From Pisolithus tinctorius (lineage: Eukaryota > Basidiomycota > Agaricomycetes > Boletales > Pisolithaceae): a stretch of 64,000 nt of DNA. The number at the start of each line of letters is the position of its first letter. The first letter of the stretch is position 1. Location: the NCBI GenBank assembly GCA_024663395.1, contig JANFAH010000015.1, positions 1,351,001 through 1,415,000 of the forward strand, in the 5' to 3' direction. The notes under the pieces are model-generated. The model was not told the DNA's origin. It saw only the letters and a list, made by a program, of their open reading frames with translations, and made no database searches. Positions 47,378-58,464 of the stretch are shown in pieces. The position numbers and the translations under genes are program-made.

Positions 47378-49190
47378 TATGTCCAGTGGCAACCAGTCCC
47401 CCAACCCAGCTCAGCTTCCATGAGTTCTGTATGCAAGCAGATGAGCTCTATGCCAACTTCCAAGAGGATGCAGCTACTCCCAGGGACAAGGCCTATGCTG
47501 CCAAACAATTTTACAGATTCATGCTTTCAGGCCACACCCACAAACCAGATGGTGAACCTGGCCACATCACTGTCAATGCCTGTGACAACCTCCCAAACCA
47601 CAGGTCCTATGAAGTTTCCCATGACTATGATTCCCTCATAGGCATTTCACATGGTTTGCCTTACTCCTATCATTTGGAACTCACTCCAATCCCTCCATTC
47701 AAATATACTTTGATATCAGATAATCATCTCAAGGCCAAGGCCTATGTGGATGTGAGTGATTGGTTCCAGCCTATGTCCCAAGTCTGACCAAATCCTACAT
47801 AACAGGGAAGAGAGCTGAACTTGCCAATGCACAAGATCCCCAATTTTTACTTGGGCAAGGTTGCCAATCAATCTGTCATTTGAGTGTTCTTGCCTCACAT
47901 GGTTGGCAAGTATGAGTCCAGGGCTATCCCATCCCAAGATCTCGAACTGGTGTATGATAAATGCCTGCATCCACTTGTGCAAAGGCACATGCATAACTTA
48001 GCATCCCATTGGCCTGCCAGCTACTCCTCAGCTCTCAGCCTCTATCATGATTGAACAGGAATGATCCATGAAGGCTCTCATGATATTCCTGCCCATATAC
48101 TGCCCATTTTTGGGGAGGAATATCTCACCAAGCTTGCTACACTGCAACCCTACTTTTGAGACACATACTTCATTCATGAATTCAGAGGGTGGAAAGGTGC
48201 CACTGTGCATGATCCCCTTGATGCACAGGATCAAGATCTGGCCCTCCAAAAATTCACTGATGTGCTTCTTATGGAGAAGATTGATCCAGACAGCTGGTAC
48301 ATCAATGTTGGTCTTGAATTTGGACAACATGACCAGCTTGTCACTTGGCATGCAACTGGGCATGAGATTGTTCTTGCCCATTGTCTCCCATCACTGGATC
48401 AGGAAGTCATTGATCCAATAGTCACCAAATCCACATTCCACATTGATCACATGATGCATCTGAAAGACCTCAGTGGTTTCTGATATGCACCTGGGAGGAA
48501 AGGACATGATGATGAACTTCACTACATTCAGGCCTACACAACAGAGAAGACTATGTCTTATCAGCTTCATCCAGGTCTATTCACCCCACTGGATCCCATG
48601 TCTCTTCTCACCACTGACAATCTTGAAACTGTCATCAAGAAAACTGAGGAGATGAGCAAGATCCTCTTTGAATGTACTGGTGGTTCAGAGGGTGGATGTG
48701 CACAGGAGGGTTATGCACAGCTCAAAGTTTGAGTTGGATTCTCCCAGGCACTCCCAGCCCTCACCACCATCCCAAGTTGATATTGTTTGGTGCCTCTCCC
48801 TGCTATGTCATGGTGGTGAGTGAAAATTCTTCTCATGCTATTGCAATTGCTAATCATTCTTGATTGTGTTAGGTGGTTCAAGTGGTACTGATTAGCTGAA
48901 GTCCACATGGTGATCAAAAACCTGCTCCACAGTGATTTCAGAGATGGAAAATCAGACTGTGCTCTGGGCTTGGGTGCCCTCATGATCTGGATCATCAATG
49001 GCCTGCATCATCAACCCAATGAGAAATTCCTCCTGTTGGCAAAAGAAGCCTGCCAACATATTCCCACTGACTATGATGACTAGGTACTGATTGGAGAAAT
49101 GTGGGGCAGGTAAAGCAAAATTCCAAAAAACAAAGGGGGCGACATGTCAGATGCCAAAGCCATACAGCAATGTGTGAAAACAAACTGTAA
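47378..49190 (+). pseudogene. broken gene of an unrecognised protein family
   Basis: ATG at 47378 (MSSGNQSPNPAQLP), a frameshift near 47420, then open 47386-47787, and further coding in pieces to about 49190. Readable parts: FHEFCMQADELYANFQEDAA, GLPYSYHLELTPIPPFKYTL, LYHD-x-TGMIHEGSHDIPAH, TYFIHEF, KIDPDSWYINVGLEFGQHD, HIDHMMHLKDLSGF, LFTPLDPMSLLTTDNLE, FKWYRLAEVHMVIKNLLHSD. At least six stops, nearly all TGA. About 580 residues in total. No catalytic motif or known fold is visible. It sits between gypsy D and a Helitron remnant and could be cargo of a large mobile element. Confidence 0.5.
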
Positions 49191-49770
49191 AGTAGTAACT
49201 GAGAAAGACAAACAGGAAAGACAGGTATCTTCTGACAGGACGAGTGTACACTGTACCATGGAGTGGAATGCAAAGGGTAGAGGCCATAGATGCAAAGGGG
49301 TTCTCACAATGCAGAGAAAGGTTCATGGGAAAAGAATGAGAGGGGTAACTGGAGTCTTTACTGATGATCTGCATGGTTTCCCAGCTACATGGTGAGGTGA
49401 AGGTTGAGGTGACACAACTGTGGAATTTCCAGATAGACATATGTCAGGTTGATGTTGACATGGAATTCTAGGACAATGACTGGAGTGTGTTATCAATGGA
49501 CAGGGGAGCTCCAAAGGTTTGACAGGTGAGGCAGCACATGAGGTGGATGCATGAGGTGGGTGTAATAATTCTGAAGATGACAGATGTGGAACTGTGATAG
49601 GGGTTGACTTTGGTAATGGCAGAATTTTGGTGTTGGGATCCCTATTTCAGCCTTGGGGAGTATACCACTCCCTACACCTCCCAGGGTCTTCAAATGCTGA
49701 CTGTCCTTGGTCAGAGGTCATTGAGTCACAATGGAAGGGCAGTGGAGATTCGGCAGGTGATGTAGACAAA
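49191..49770. other. unassigned DNA
   Basis: No gene recognised between the broken unknown gene and the helicase remnant. An ancient part of the helicase may lie here, but I cannot read it. Confidence 0.3.
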
Positions 49771-50030
49771 GATGGCTCATGTTCAGCCACAAGCTGTTCC
49801 CTGTTCATCTGGCCTACTCAATGACCATTAACATATCACAAGGCCAGACAGTCCAACATGTAGGCCTTGACCTCAGGACACCTGTGTTCTCTCATGGGCA
49901 ACTATATGTTGCTCTGTCCAGATGTACCCATCCAAGGAACATCAAGATGTTGCACAGTGGCCAAGGACACCAAACAAACAACTCTATGAATGTAGTGTTC
50001 AATGAAGTTTTGAGAGGATTGCATGTTTAA
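49771..50030 (+). pseudogene. Helitron PIF1-type helicase, C-terminal remnant
   Basis: The last ~80 residues of the helicase of a Helitron rolling-circle transposon: [19 protein letters not shown], then [21 protein letters not shown], the highly conserved end of PIF1-like helicases of eukaryotic Helitrons. The TINKSQGQT Lys is Ile-Ser here. Nothing of the HUH nuclease part is visible, and no CTRR end was verified. Confidence 0.75.
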
Positions 50031-50766
50031 ATGTGTACTATACTATAGACTTGCCTTTTTCAAATTGTATAACTCCTGTCTGCCATCAAATTGCTATGAC
50101 TACAACTGAATGGCTTGAAGCATTGTGAAAGCAAATGAGACAAAGCTCTTCCTTTGAAAGCTGAGCTGGCATTGGTAAAAGTTGTGAAATGCTTGCAGTG
50201 ATACCTGACTGCATACTCCACTGTTGGCTGTCCCAAACAGCCAGATGGCAATGTGAATAATGGACATCACAGAGGTCATGATCTTGTGACTATGTCCCAT
50301 CACAGTGGGGTTGGCTGTCTTGGACAGCCACCCCACACCACAGGTATTGGGTCATGTCACTGAAGTGCTGCACATGCACATGGCCACCTGTGACAGGTGG
50401 CTCACAATGAGTATGGCTGTCTTGGATGGCCACCTCACACCATGGGTATTGGGGTCATGTGACAGAGCTGTCAGTGCATGTGCATGGTGGTGTTGGATGG
50501 CACATGTGAATAATTTTTGATCAGTAATGTAGTGTTGTGTTGTGCACTAGTGGTTGTAGTGTGTGCATTTGTTTGTCTATGCATTTTTCATTAACAAAGT
50601 GTAGTGCCACACAGCCACTAATGCATCGAAATTTTTCAAAGTCCACCAAGTGTCCAAAAACATGCAATTGTGGACACCAAAACTCATGCCTTTTGTGCAA
50701 GTGGCCAAAGCAGACCAAACACAGGCCCTTTCCTACTATGTGGGCACAGGCCCCACAGGCAAGCCT
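50031..50766. repeat. palindrome-bearing block III
   Basis: No gene. Copies of the 19-bp inverted repeat at 50225-50243, 50312-50330 (both arms TG/CA type, perfect) and 50414-50432, with GTCATGTGAC at about 50455. Confidence 0.65.
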
Positions 50767-51300
50767 CCAGTTGGGTGTCTTGGACGGAATGCACTCAGGT
50801 GTCAAGTAAGTCCAAGGAGCTGATGGAAGTGATGCCAGCTGGCTAATACGGGTGCTGGGGGATCTATCAGTTGGGGGTATCTTGGACTGAATGCACCCAG
50901 GGTGTCAAGTAGGCATGAGACTACACATCCTGCAATTGGCTAATGAAGCTCTTCAGTCGGGTCTCTGAGGTGGAATGTGCTTGGCTGTCAAGTAAGGCTA
51001 GGAATTTCACACCACAGTGACGGTAATTGTTGGCTAGCCATGGGGGGGGGGGGGGGGGGGGGGTATCTTGGACAGAAAGAAAGTAGTACTCCTCCAGTAT
51101 GTCCCAGACCATATGACCCATGGTTGGCTAATGAAATCTGTCAGTCAGGCATCCTAGCATGAAAGCAGCTAGGGTGTCAAGTAAGTCTCAGGACTGTAGC
51201 AAGGGGGTGCTAGTTGGCTAGTTACGGGCACTGCAGATCCTCCAGTTGGGGGGGTGTCTTGGATTGAACCCACATTCAGCGGTCAATCACATTGCCTTGT
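50767..51300 (+). repeat. degenerate tandem repeat, ~90-110 bp units, with G22 run
   Basis: Units begin CAGTTGGGTGTCTTGGA or variants at about 50767, 50867, 50953, 51040, 51143 and 51251, and share GGTGTCAAGTAAG and GGCTAATG parts. One unit has a run of 22 G (51042-51063). Confidence 0.7.
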
Positions 51301-51819
51301 CCATCGCTGAAACCTGAAATGTATGAACCAACTAAGTAAAATAAAATCAAAACCATAAAACTAATTAACAAACAAAACCAAAACCAACACACAAATAAAT
51401 GAGTGGAAACTTAGTTTATGAGGTTTTTCTAACTACTACAAAACCTGGATTACCTGGACACAAAACCTCAACCATAACAATCGTGATGAATACAACTGAA
51501 ACTACTAGTGTACCACCTTGGACTGTCTTGAGATCCCTTGATGGTGTCACTGGGGCAGTGGTGGTGCCTGCTGCTAGATGCTTGGGGGCTAGCAGTCTAA
51601 ACATGGACTCCAATCCAATTCTCCTAAATCCCCTGAGGCAAATGTTGACCTGCAGAATTGGAGACTTTGCACCAGTGAGAAACGATCCCACCCTAGTAGA
51701 TAGCATAGATAGCACTGTAAATAACCACAACAACAACCAAAACACAAACACTAACAATAACCACAACCCCCTCAACCTTAACAATGAACAAATTCAAAAT
51801 GCCAACAACACCAACCAAC

Positions 51820-52565
51820 AAAAAGGAAAAAAACTAAAAGGAACAAGAATCGCAACCTTCAACATAAAAGGCCAACAACACAAAAAGAAGAATCAGAACT
51901 AGAAAATATTGCACCCAAATTAACAATCCTAAGCAACCCATCAGAGGCAGAAAACTGTTTGGCTGGGACAGCCTTTGTCCTAAACAAAGATCTACTCAAA
52001 AACAAACAACTCAAACACACTATAATTATACCCAGAAGAGCAGCAAGGCTACAAAATAAAAATAAAAATAACAGACAAACAAACACTAGACCTGATAAAC
52101 ATCTACTCACCAAACACACTAGGTGAAAAACATCTATTCTGGTCAACTCTAAAAGACAAAATAAACCAAATAAATGACTGGGAAAACCCCATTATACTTG
52201 GCAACTTCAACTTCGTAGAAAGCCTGATAGACAGGCTACCAGCACATGCTGATGATGCAACAACAATAAACACCTTTAATGAAATAAAAGAAACACTACA
52301 CCTCATAGATGGGTGGAGAGCCCAAAATCCACAGGACCAGATGTACACCTACAAAAAACAAAACCCTACAGCTCTAGCAAGACTAGACCAAATATATATA
52401 AACATAGAACAAACCAATAACTACCAACACTGGGAGGTGGCAGAACACTGCAATCTCTCAGACCATCACCTAGTAATAACTGAAATGACCCCCATACACA
52501 TGCCCCTCATAGGCCTTGGCCTGTGGAGGCTTGGCAACCAAATAGAACAGCACCTCCCCTTCTGA
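51820..52565 (+). pseudogene. LINE E AP-like endonuclease
   Basis: Begins RIATFNIKG (51844), the first motif of APE-type endonucleases, which nick the target to prime reverse transcription. Later IILGNFNFVE, where the catalytic GDFN Asp is Asn (G to A), then LDQIYIN and LSDHHLVI, the C-terminal Asp-His motif. Several stops and frameshifts between 51900 and 52090. Confidence 0.7.
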
Positions 52566-53056
52566 AAACAAGTAAAACAACTCCTCATCAAAACCAAAAA
52601 AAACTAGAACAATACCAAACAAAGACCAACAACTTAACAAACCAAGAACTAACCAAAGAATGACTAACAACAAACCCACAAACAATCTGGGACAAAACAA
52701 AACAAAAAATAAAAACAATAAGCCAAGAAGAAACCAAAAAACAAAAGAACCAAATAAACAAGAAAAAACAAAAACTAAAATACACCCTAGCAAAACAACT
52801 CAGACAACTGAAAAAACCAGAAACAACAAACCAAACTGAGCAAATACTACAAAACATTGCGAATATCCAAACTAAACTAAATGACATTGCAGAGGAAAAC
52901 CTAAAAGCAGCACAACTTTCGAAAGAAGCAAAATTTGAAAAGGAGGGTGAGACCAACTCAAAGGACTGGTATGCCCTGAATACAGAAATCAATACACAAA
53001 TTCTAATATACTCCCTTGAGGATGAAGAAGGAACAATACAAAATAACACCCATAAA

Positions 53057-54271
53057 ATGACCCAAATCGCACATGACTACTGCCAGAAACTACAAACCCC
53101 AACACCACTCAATGAAGCGAGACAAACCGCCATAGACCAAATGCTAGACCAAATCACAAACACCCTAAATGACCAACAAAAAACATACATCACAGAATCC
53201 CTAACAAAACTAGACATAGAAAAAGCACTGAAGAACAGTGAGAACAGGAAAGCCCTGGGACCAGATGGCCTGTCATATGAATTCTACAAAACCTGGGAGA
53301 AAGACCAAGACATCCAAATAACTGAAATTCTAAACATAATCTACAATGACATTGAAAAACACAGAATACATGACCCCAACTTCACAAAAGGAAATATGAT
53401 GCTCCTTTACAAAAAGAAAGACAAAAAGACAATTGAAAACTACCACCCAATAACCCTACTAAACACAGACTACAAAATCATGACAAAAGCACTCACATCA
53501 AAACTAGGAAAAGTGGCACAATCACTGATCCACCCAGACCAAGCTGGATTCATACCAAACCATAGTATATACGATCACACCATGCTGTCAATCCTAATGA
53601 TATCACATTGTGAACAAACAAAAACCAATGGATGCATGATCTCCCTAGATCAGGAAAAAGCATATGACAAAATAGCCCATGACTACCTGTGGATGGTACT
53701 TCAAAAAATGAACTTCCCACAACCCTTCATAAACACAATAAAAGAACTCTACCAAAATGTAGAAACCACAATAACATTAAATGGAACCACCTCACAAGCA
53801 ATCAAAGTAAACAGAGGAGTAAGACAGGGCAACCCTGTCTCATGCCTGCTATATGACTTAGCAATTGAACCACTTGTGATTGCAATAAGAAACTCAGAAC
53901 TGAAAGGAATCAAAATACCTGAACTAGCTGAACCCATTAAAGTAACCCTCTTTGCAGACAACACCCTTGTCTACACCACAGAAGAGGATGATCTAAACAT
54001 CCTTGACAACATCTTACAAACCTTCTGCCTAGCATCAACAGCCAAATTCAACAAGGAAAAAACAGAAATCATGCCAATTGGCACTATGACCTTCAGACAA
54101 AACCTAATAAACAACAGAGAAATGAACAACTACACCTTCGACAATGGAATCAACATCATAAAAGATGGACAACCAATGTGCACTCTAGGAGCATGGATAG
54201 GAAATAAAATCACCATAGATGAACAATGGAACAAAATCCTAGACAAACAAAAACAAATTATTAAACTATGA
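53057..54271 (+). pseudogene. LINE E reverse transcriptase
   Basis: 404 open codons: RKALGPDGLSYEFYK, MMLLYKKKDKKTIENYHPIT, HPDQAGFIPNHS, MISLDQEKAYDK (palm motif A), NRGVRQGNPVSCLLY, and catalytic motif C reading FADN (53951-53962) where FADD is needed. The second Asp change (GAC to AAC) should abolish activity. Stop is TGA 54269-54271, with the frame running on beyond. Confidence 0.82.
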
Positions 54272-56330
54272 GAAGCATCCCGACCAACCCTAAAGGGCAA
54301 AGAGCTACAGTCCAAACCCCTCATACAATCAAGAGCGATGTACCTAGCAACAGTAAATACCATGCCAAAACATATCAAATACCAAATGACCAAACTGATA
54401 AAGAACTTCCTATGGAACAACAAGAAAAGAGGACTGATAGACAAACCCTACACATACGCACTAACAGCACTCAGTGGCCTCAACATGCCAAACCTCAAAG
54501 CATGATTAGAAGCAATAAAAATAACATGGCTAAGAAGGTACCTGACCACATCAGGTCGCCCATCATGGGCCTACATGGCAGATGCCATCTTAGCAAACAA
54601 TGTAACAAAGAAACCCACAACCAAACACAAAAGCTGCATATCATGGGCATTGCAAAACTGGCATGAATCAGCCAAAAAAGATGCACAAATACCAATTCAG
54701 CTAAAAGAAATAATAAACACAGCATGAAAATACAACATTGGTCTTGATGGAAGACAACTAAGCCTAGAAACATTAAACAAACTACCAATCTGGAACCACC
54801 TGGCTGCAACCAACAACTACCTGTGGAATAAAAAATCCTCCAAATGCTTAAGGAACAACCATAATGTAAAAACTGTAATACAAGTAACAAACCTGGCAGA
54901 ACTCGCACCTTGCAATGATGTCAAAGCCTGTGAGCAAATGTCTAACTGACTAGTTGATAAACTACCAGAAAAATATAACCCAAATAAACAACCCCCCCCC
55001 CCACACCCTATGGACCACACACCTAACACACAAATGAGAAACGAACAAGCAAATGTTGATGACAGAGATATCATCTTCAACCCAACAATAATCAAAAAAG
55101 GAACACCACACAAAGTAATAAGAATCATAAAAAGTGACCCCACATATAAACAAAGACAGAAAAAAGACACAAGAACACTACTACCAATCCCATGAAAACA
55201 ACAAAAAATAACAAACTCAGAAGATAAACGCTTCTACATAACAACCAATGAACATAAACTCCTAATACACCAAAACACACCAAGACCCACCAACACAACA
55301 CTAAAATCATATGAAAGAAACACAACAGCAAATGCCATCCTGGCAACCATATACATCCTCCTCCCAGGAATAGGAGATGTAAAAATCCTAGCAACCTCGA
55401 GAGAACTAGTCAAAGGCATAACCAAGAAACTACAGTCATGGGAGGACAGAGACTGGTTAGATGTTCCGCACTCCAAGCTGTGGAAGGAACTAGCCTACCT
55501 AGCCCAACAATGAGGAAATAAAACCACATTCCACTACCACAATAACAAAAAGGATGAAACAAAACAAATGCACAACAACCTAATGAAACTACTAAAAACA
55601 GAAAAACCAACAAGAGAAGAACCATGGCACCCAGAAATAATAATCCCACCAGAATTCCAAATAGAAGGAGCATGGCTAAATGCCCTAACACAACACACCA
55701 CCTACCAACTAATAAATAAAACATACTACAAAGACCCATCTGAATGCCCAACCATGAACCAAAACATACAAAGAATCAAAGACTGGTATGAAAGCCAAGA
55801 ACAAAAAAGAAAAGTCACAAACAAACAAATATGGAGGAGCAAAAAACGACCATGGATACCAAAGGAAATCCAAGATTTCCTCTGGAAACTAACACACAAT
55901 GCCATATAATGTGGAACTTTCTTCTGAAACATCCCCAACCTACAAGAAAAACAATACTGTTCCTGTGGAGAGGTAGAAACCCCAGAACACATACTCCTCA
56001 AGTGCACAGAAAATGAAACACCCAAACTATGGACTGAAATAACACAACTACTATCGAAAATAGACCCCACCACAACCTGGCCAATACCAACAATACAAAC
56101 AATACAAACACCAAACCTGATCAAACTAAAACAACAAAAAAGTGACAAATGAAACACCAATAAGCAAATCCTATACCAAATCATGATGGTTGAAACATCA
56201 TGGCTGGTATGGAAAGAATGAAATGGAAAAGTCTTCAACAACCAACGAACAAGGCTCAGACCAACCTCACACACCAGGGACATGACCACCCTGATGGGCT
56301 GTTGAGCAGCTTTCTCCACACCTACCAAAA
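54272..56330 (+). pseudogene. LINE E C-terminal region with zinc motif
   Basis: Same frame as RT, interrupted by about ten stops, nearly all TGA (54503, 54726, 54946, 55193, 55511 regions and five more), plus TAA at 55907. Contains the thumb region (LKGKELQSKPLIQ) and near the end CSCGEVETPEHILLKC (about 55960), the Cys-Cys-His-Cys motif typical of LINE C-termini, then WLVWKE-x-NGKVFNN, where relatives usually have Arg at x. Confidence 0.7.
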
Positions 56331-56339
56331 AAAAAAACA

Positions 56340-56685
56340 ATCAGATACTGTTGTAGTCTTAACAGTAAACAATGCTGACTAGGGATGGGGCGACCTCTTT
56401 TTGATGTGTTGCTCAGCACCTTACGAGAAATCAAAGTCTTTGGGTTCTGGGGGGAGTATGGTCACAAGGCTGAAACTTAAAGGAATTGATGGAAGGGCAC
56501 CACCAGGAGTGGAGCCTGCAGCTTAATTTGACTCAACATGGGGAAACTCACCAGGTCCAGACATGACTAGGATTGACAGATTGATAGCTCTTTCATGATT
56601 TCATGGGTGGTGGTGCATGGCTGTTCTTAGTTGGTGGAGTGATTTGTCTGGTTAATTCTGATAACGAACGAGACCTTAACCTGCT
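56340..56685 (+). pseudogene. 18S rRNA gene fragment
   Basis: About 346 bases match the conserved 18S small-subunit rRNA from the ATCAGATAC region through CCTTACGAGAAATCAAAGTC, GGAATTGA(C/T)GGAAGGGCACC and GATAACGAACGAGACC to CCTTAACCTGCT. Differences from the universal sequence are mostly at CpG sites (for example ACGGGG to ATGGGG, TGCGGC to TGCAGC). It starts next to the A-run of LINE E and stops where LINE F leader begins. Not a functional rRNA gene. Confidence 0.9.
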
Positions 56686-57136
56686 GGGACTATGGGCAGT
56701 ACATGTATCAAAGGGGCCACCTCCTTGTGGTTCCACCCAGGCAATGCACATACAGCATAGCCAAGTGCCCCTTGTGACCGGAAGGCAGGGTCAGATGGGA
56801 AACTGAATGAACTGCCTGATGAAGGTGTGGCCTATCTTAACCTAAGGCATCCTGATGCTGGAGCTGGTGATCAGTCTAGACCAAGGAATAGGGAGCCATA
56901 GCGATGCAGTGTTAATACTGATCCTGGTCTAGCTTGAAAACTCCTAATAATTATGTTTGCAGGTTGACTGCTACTGAACAAGGAATGCATTTGGTTGGAT
57001 TCTGGGTTTTGCCTCAAGGGCACAGGTGATCCCTGCCCTGTTCAAACCGAGTCTCTCCAATTAGCTATGGGTGGCAATTTTTGGAATTTTTGCTAATGAA
57101 AACCTGCAGACACTCCTTTTAAATTATTACCCCACC
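56686..57136 (+). other. leader upstream of LINE F ORF1
   Basis: No gene. Probably the 5' untranslated part of LINE F, lying between the 18S fragment and the ORF1 ATG at 57137. Confidence 0.4.
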
Positions 57137-58234
57137 ATGTCCTCCACCCCCAAGACCCCTGCTAACCAAGTCACACAGTCACAAGTGCAGACATGTTGTG
57201 ACTCCCAAGCCAGAACAAGAGCTTGAGATGACTGGTGAAGTGGAGGGCATGGGAGACCCTTTTGCTGCCATGGAATGTGGTGAGATGACCCTGGCTGACC
57301 AAGTTGATGAAGTCTTCGGTGTTGATAAGAACTGGGCAGGCTACCTGCAGGGTCTTTGCAGAGAAGGACCAGAAGATGAAGGACAGGATCTTGCAAAACT
57401 CCCTGCTCTGGTTGGTCTTTGCCACGGTACATGAGCATGACCACCAATTCAGTCCAGGAAACCACTATGACTCGAAGTTGTTCCTCATGGTATCGAATTT
57501 TGTTATACAGCAGTGGCAAGTGCAGCCTGTACAGATCGAAAGATACCCCTTTCCTGGAAAGACAATCAGGTACCTGTTGATGTTCGAAGCGAAGGATGCT
57601 CCCCAGCTCCTTCAAATCCTACCAAGCGACTGCATCAAACTCTCAAAGGGCTTGGGGTGTTGTTTTCATTCTCTTGCACATGAGCTATCTAGCTGGCAAC
57701 ACTTGATGATCGGTGGGGTCCCAGTGCACATGACTCAGAAGGAGTTGGAGAGGGTTGTTCTGTCAGAGGAGATGCTGTGGGTGACAGTCTTTACACAGGT
57801 GAGGATGGAAAATGGCATGGTGATGGACAAAGTCTACTTAGCAGGTGATTTTGCCCAAGAAAAGTCTGCTGTCATGGAGAACCTGAAGAAGGAATTCTCG
57901 CACAAAGGATGCATCCTCTGCTTGGAATGACAACAAGTTTGCTCTGCTTGTGGGGAGGTTGATCACATCCAGAGTGCTTGTGGGTTGAGACTCTGACTTC
58001 AATCCCCTGACATGCAGGAGTGGGCCTTTGTCCCTGTAGGTGTCTTGACCAGACCCACCAACAAATCCATGAAGGAGATGGGAGGAAAGGAGCAGGAGAT
58101 GAACCCTGCATTGGGCTCTAAGACCAGAGCTCTTTTGGATGGTGACAAGTCTGATGTGCCCAAACTACCCTCAGACAACAACCATCCAGCGAAGAAGCAT
58201 AAGGGTAACAACAAGGGGAAAAAGGGAAAGAACT
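57137..58234 (+). pseudogene. LINE F ORF1 (gag-like)
   Basis: ATG 57137 (MSSTPKTPANQ), frameshifts near 57190 and 57345, then open 57304-57930 (FAEKDQKMKDRILQNSLLW, YPFPGKTIRYLLMFEAKD, SEEMLWVTVFTQVR). After TGA at 57928 the frame goes on with a knuckle CSACGEVDHIQSAC (C-x2-C-x4-H-x4-C) and ends Lys-rich (KKHKGNNKGKKGKN). Such ORF1 proteins package the LINE RNA. Confidence 0.7.
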
Positions 58235-58464
58235 GATTGTGTTCCCCTGGCACTCTGACTTGGGACTACTACATACATATGACCTGCCTGTACATATAGG
58301 TGTTGCAAAGTAGTCATTCCTTTAATGCCATGGTGTGTATATGTACAGGATCTTGTGTACATTCCAATCGCCCCTACAGTAGTCTATCATTTATGTGCTT
58401 TGGCACTAATGTCACTCCTTTGGTCCAGTGCTCAATCATTGCTCGAGTAAGAACTGTAAAGTTA

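Larger units (their letters stand above)
51390..56339 (+). mobile_element. LINE E (non-LTR retrotransposon)
   Basis: Plus-strand element with endonuclease, RT and a zinc-binding C-terminus and an A-rich 3' end (CCAAAAAAAAAAAC, 56325-56338). The coding strand is A-rich and G-poor, as usual for L1/Tad-like LINEs. CpG nearly absent. About ten in-frame TGA against one TAA in the part after RT. 5' end approximate. Confidence 0.8.

Noticed and set aside
56340..56685. Functional 18S rRNA gene.
   Set aside because: Only ~346 of about 1800 bases, with many changes at conserved sites, between two LINEs.
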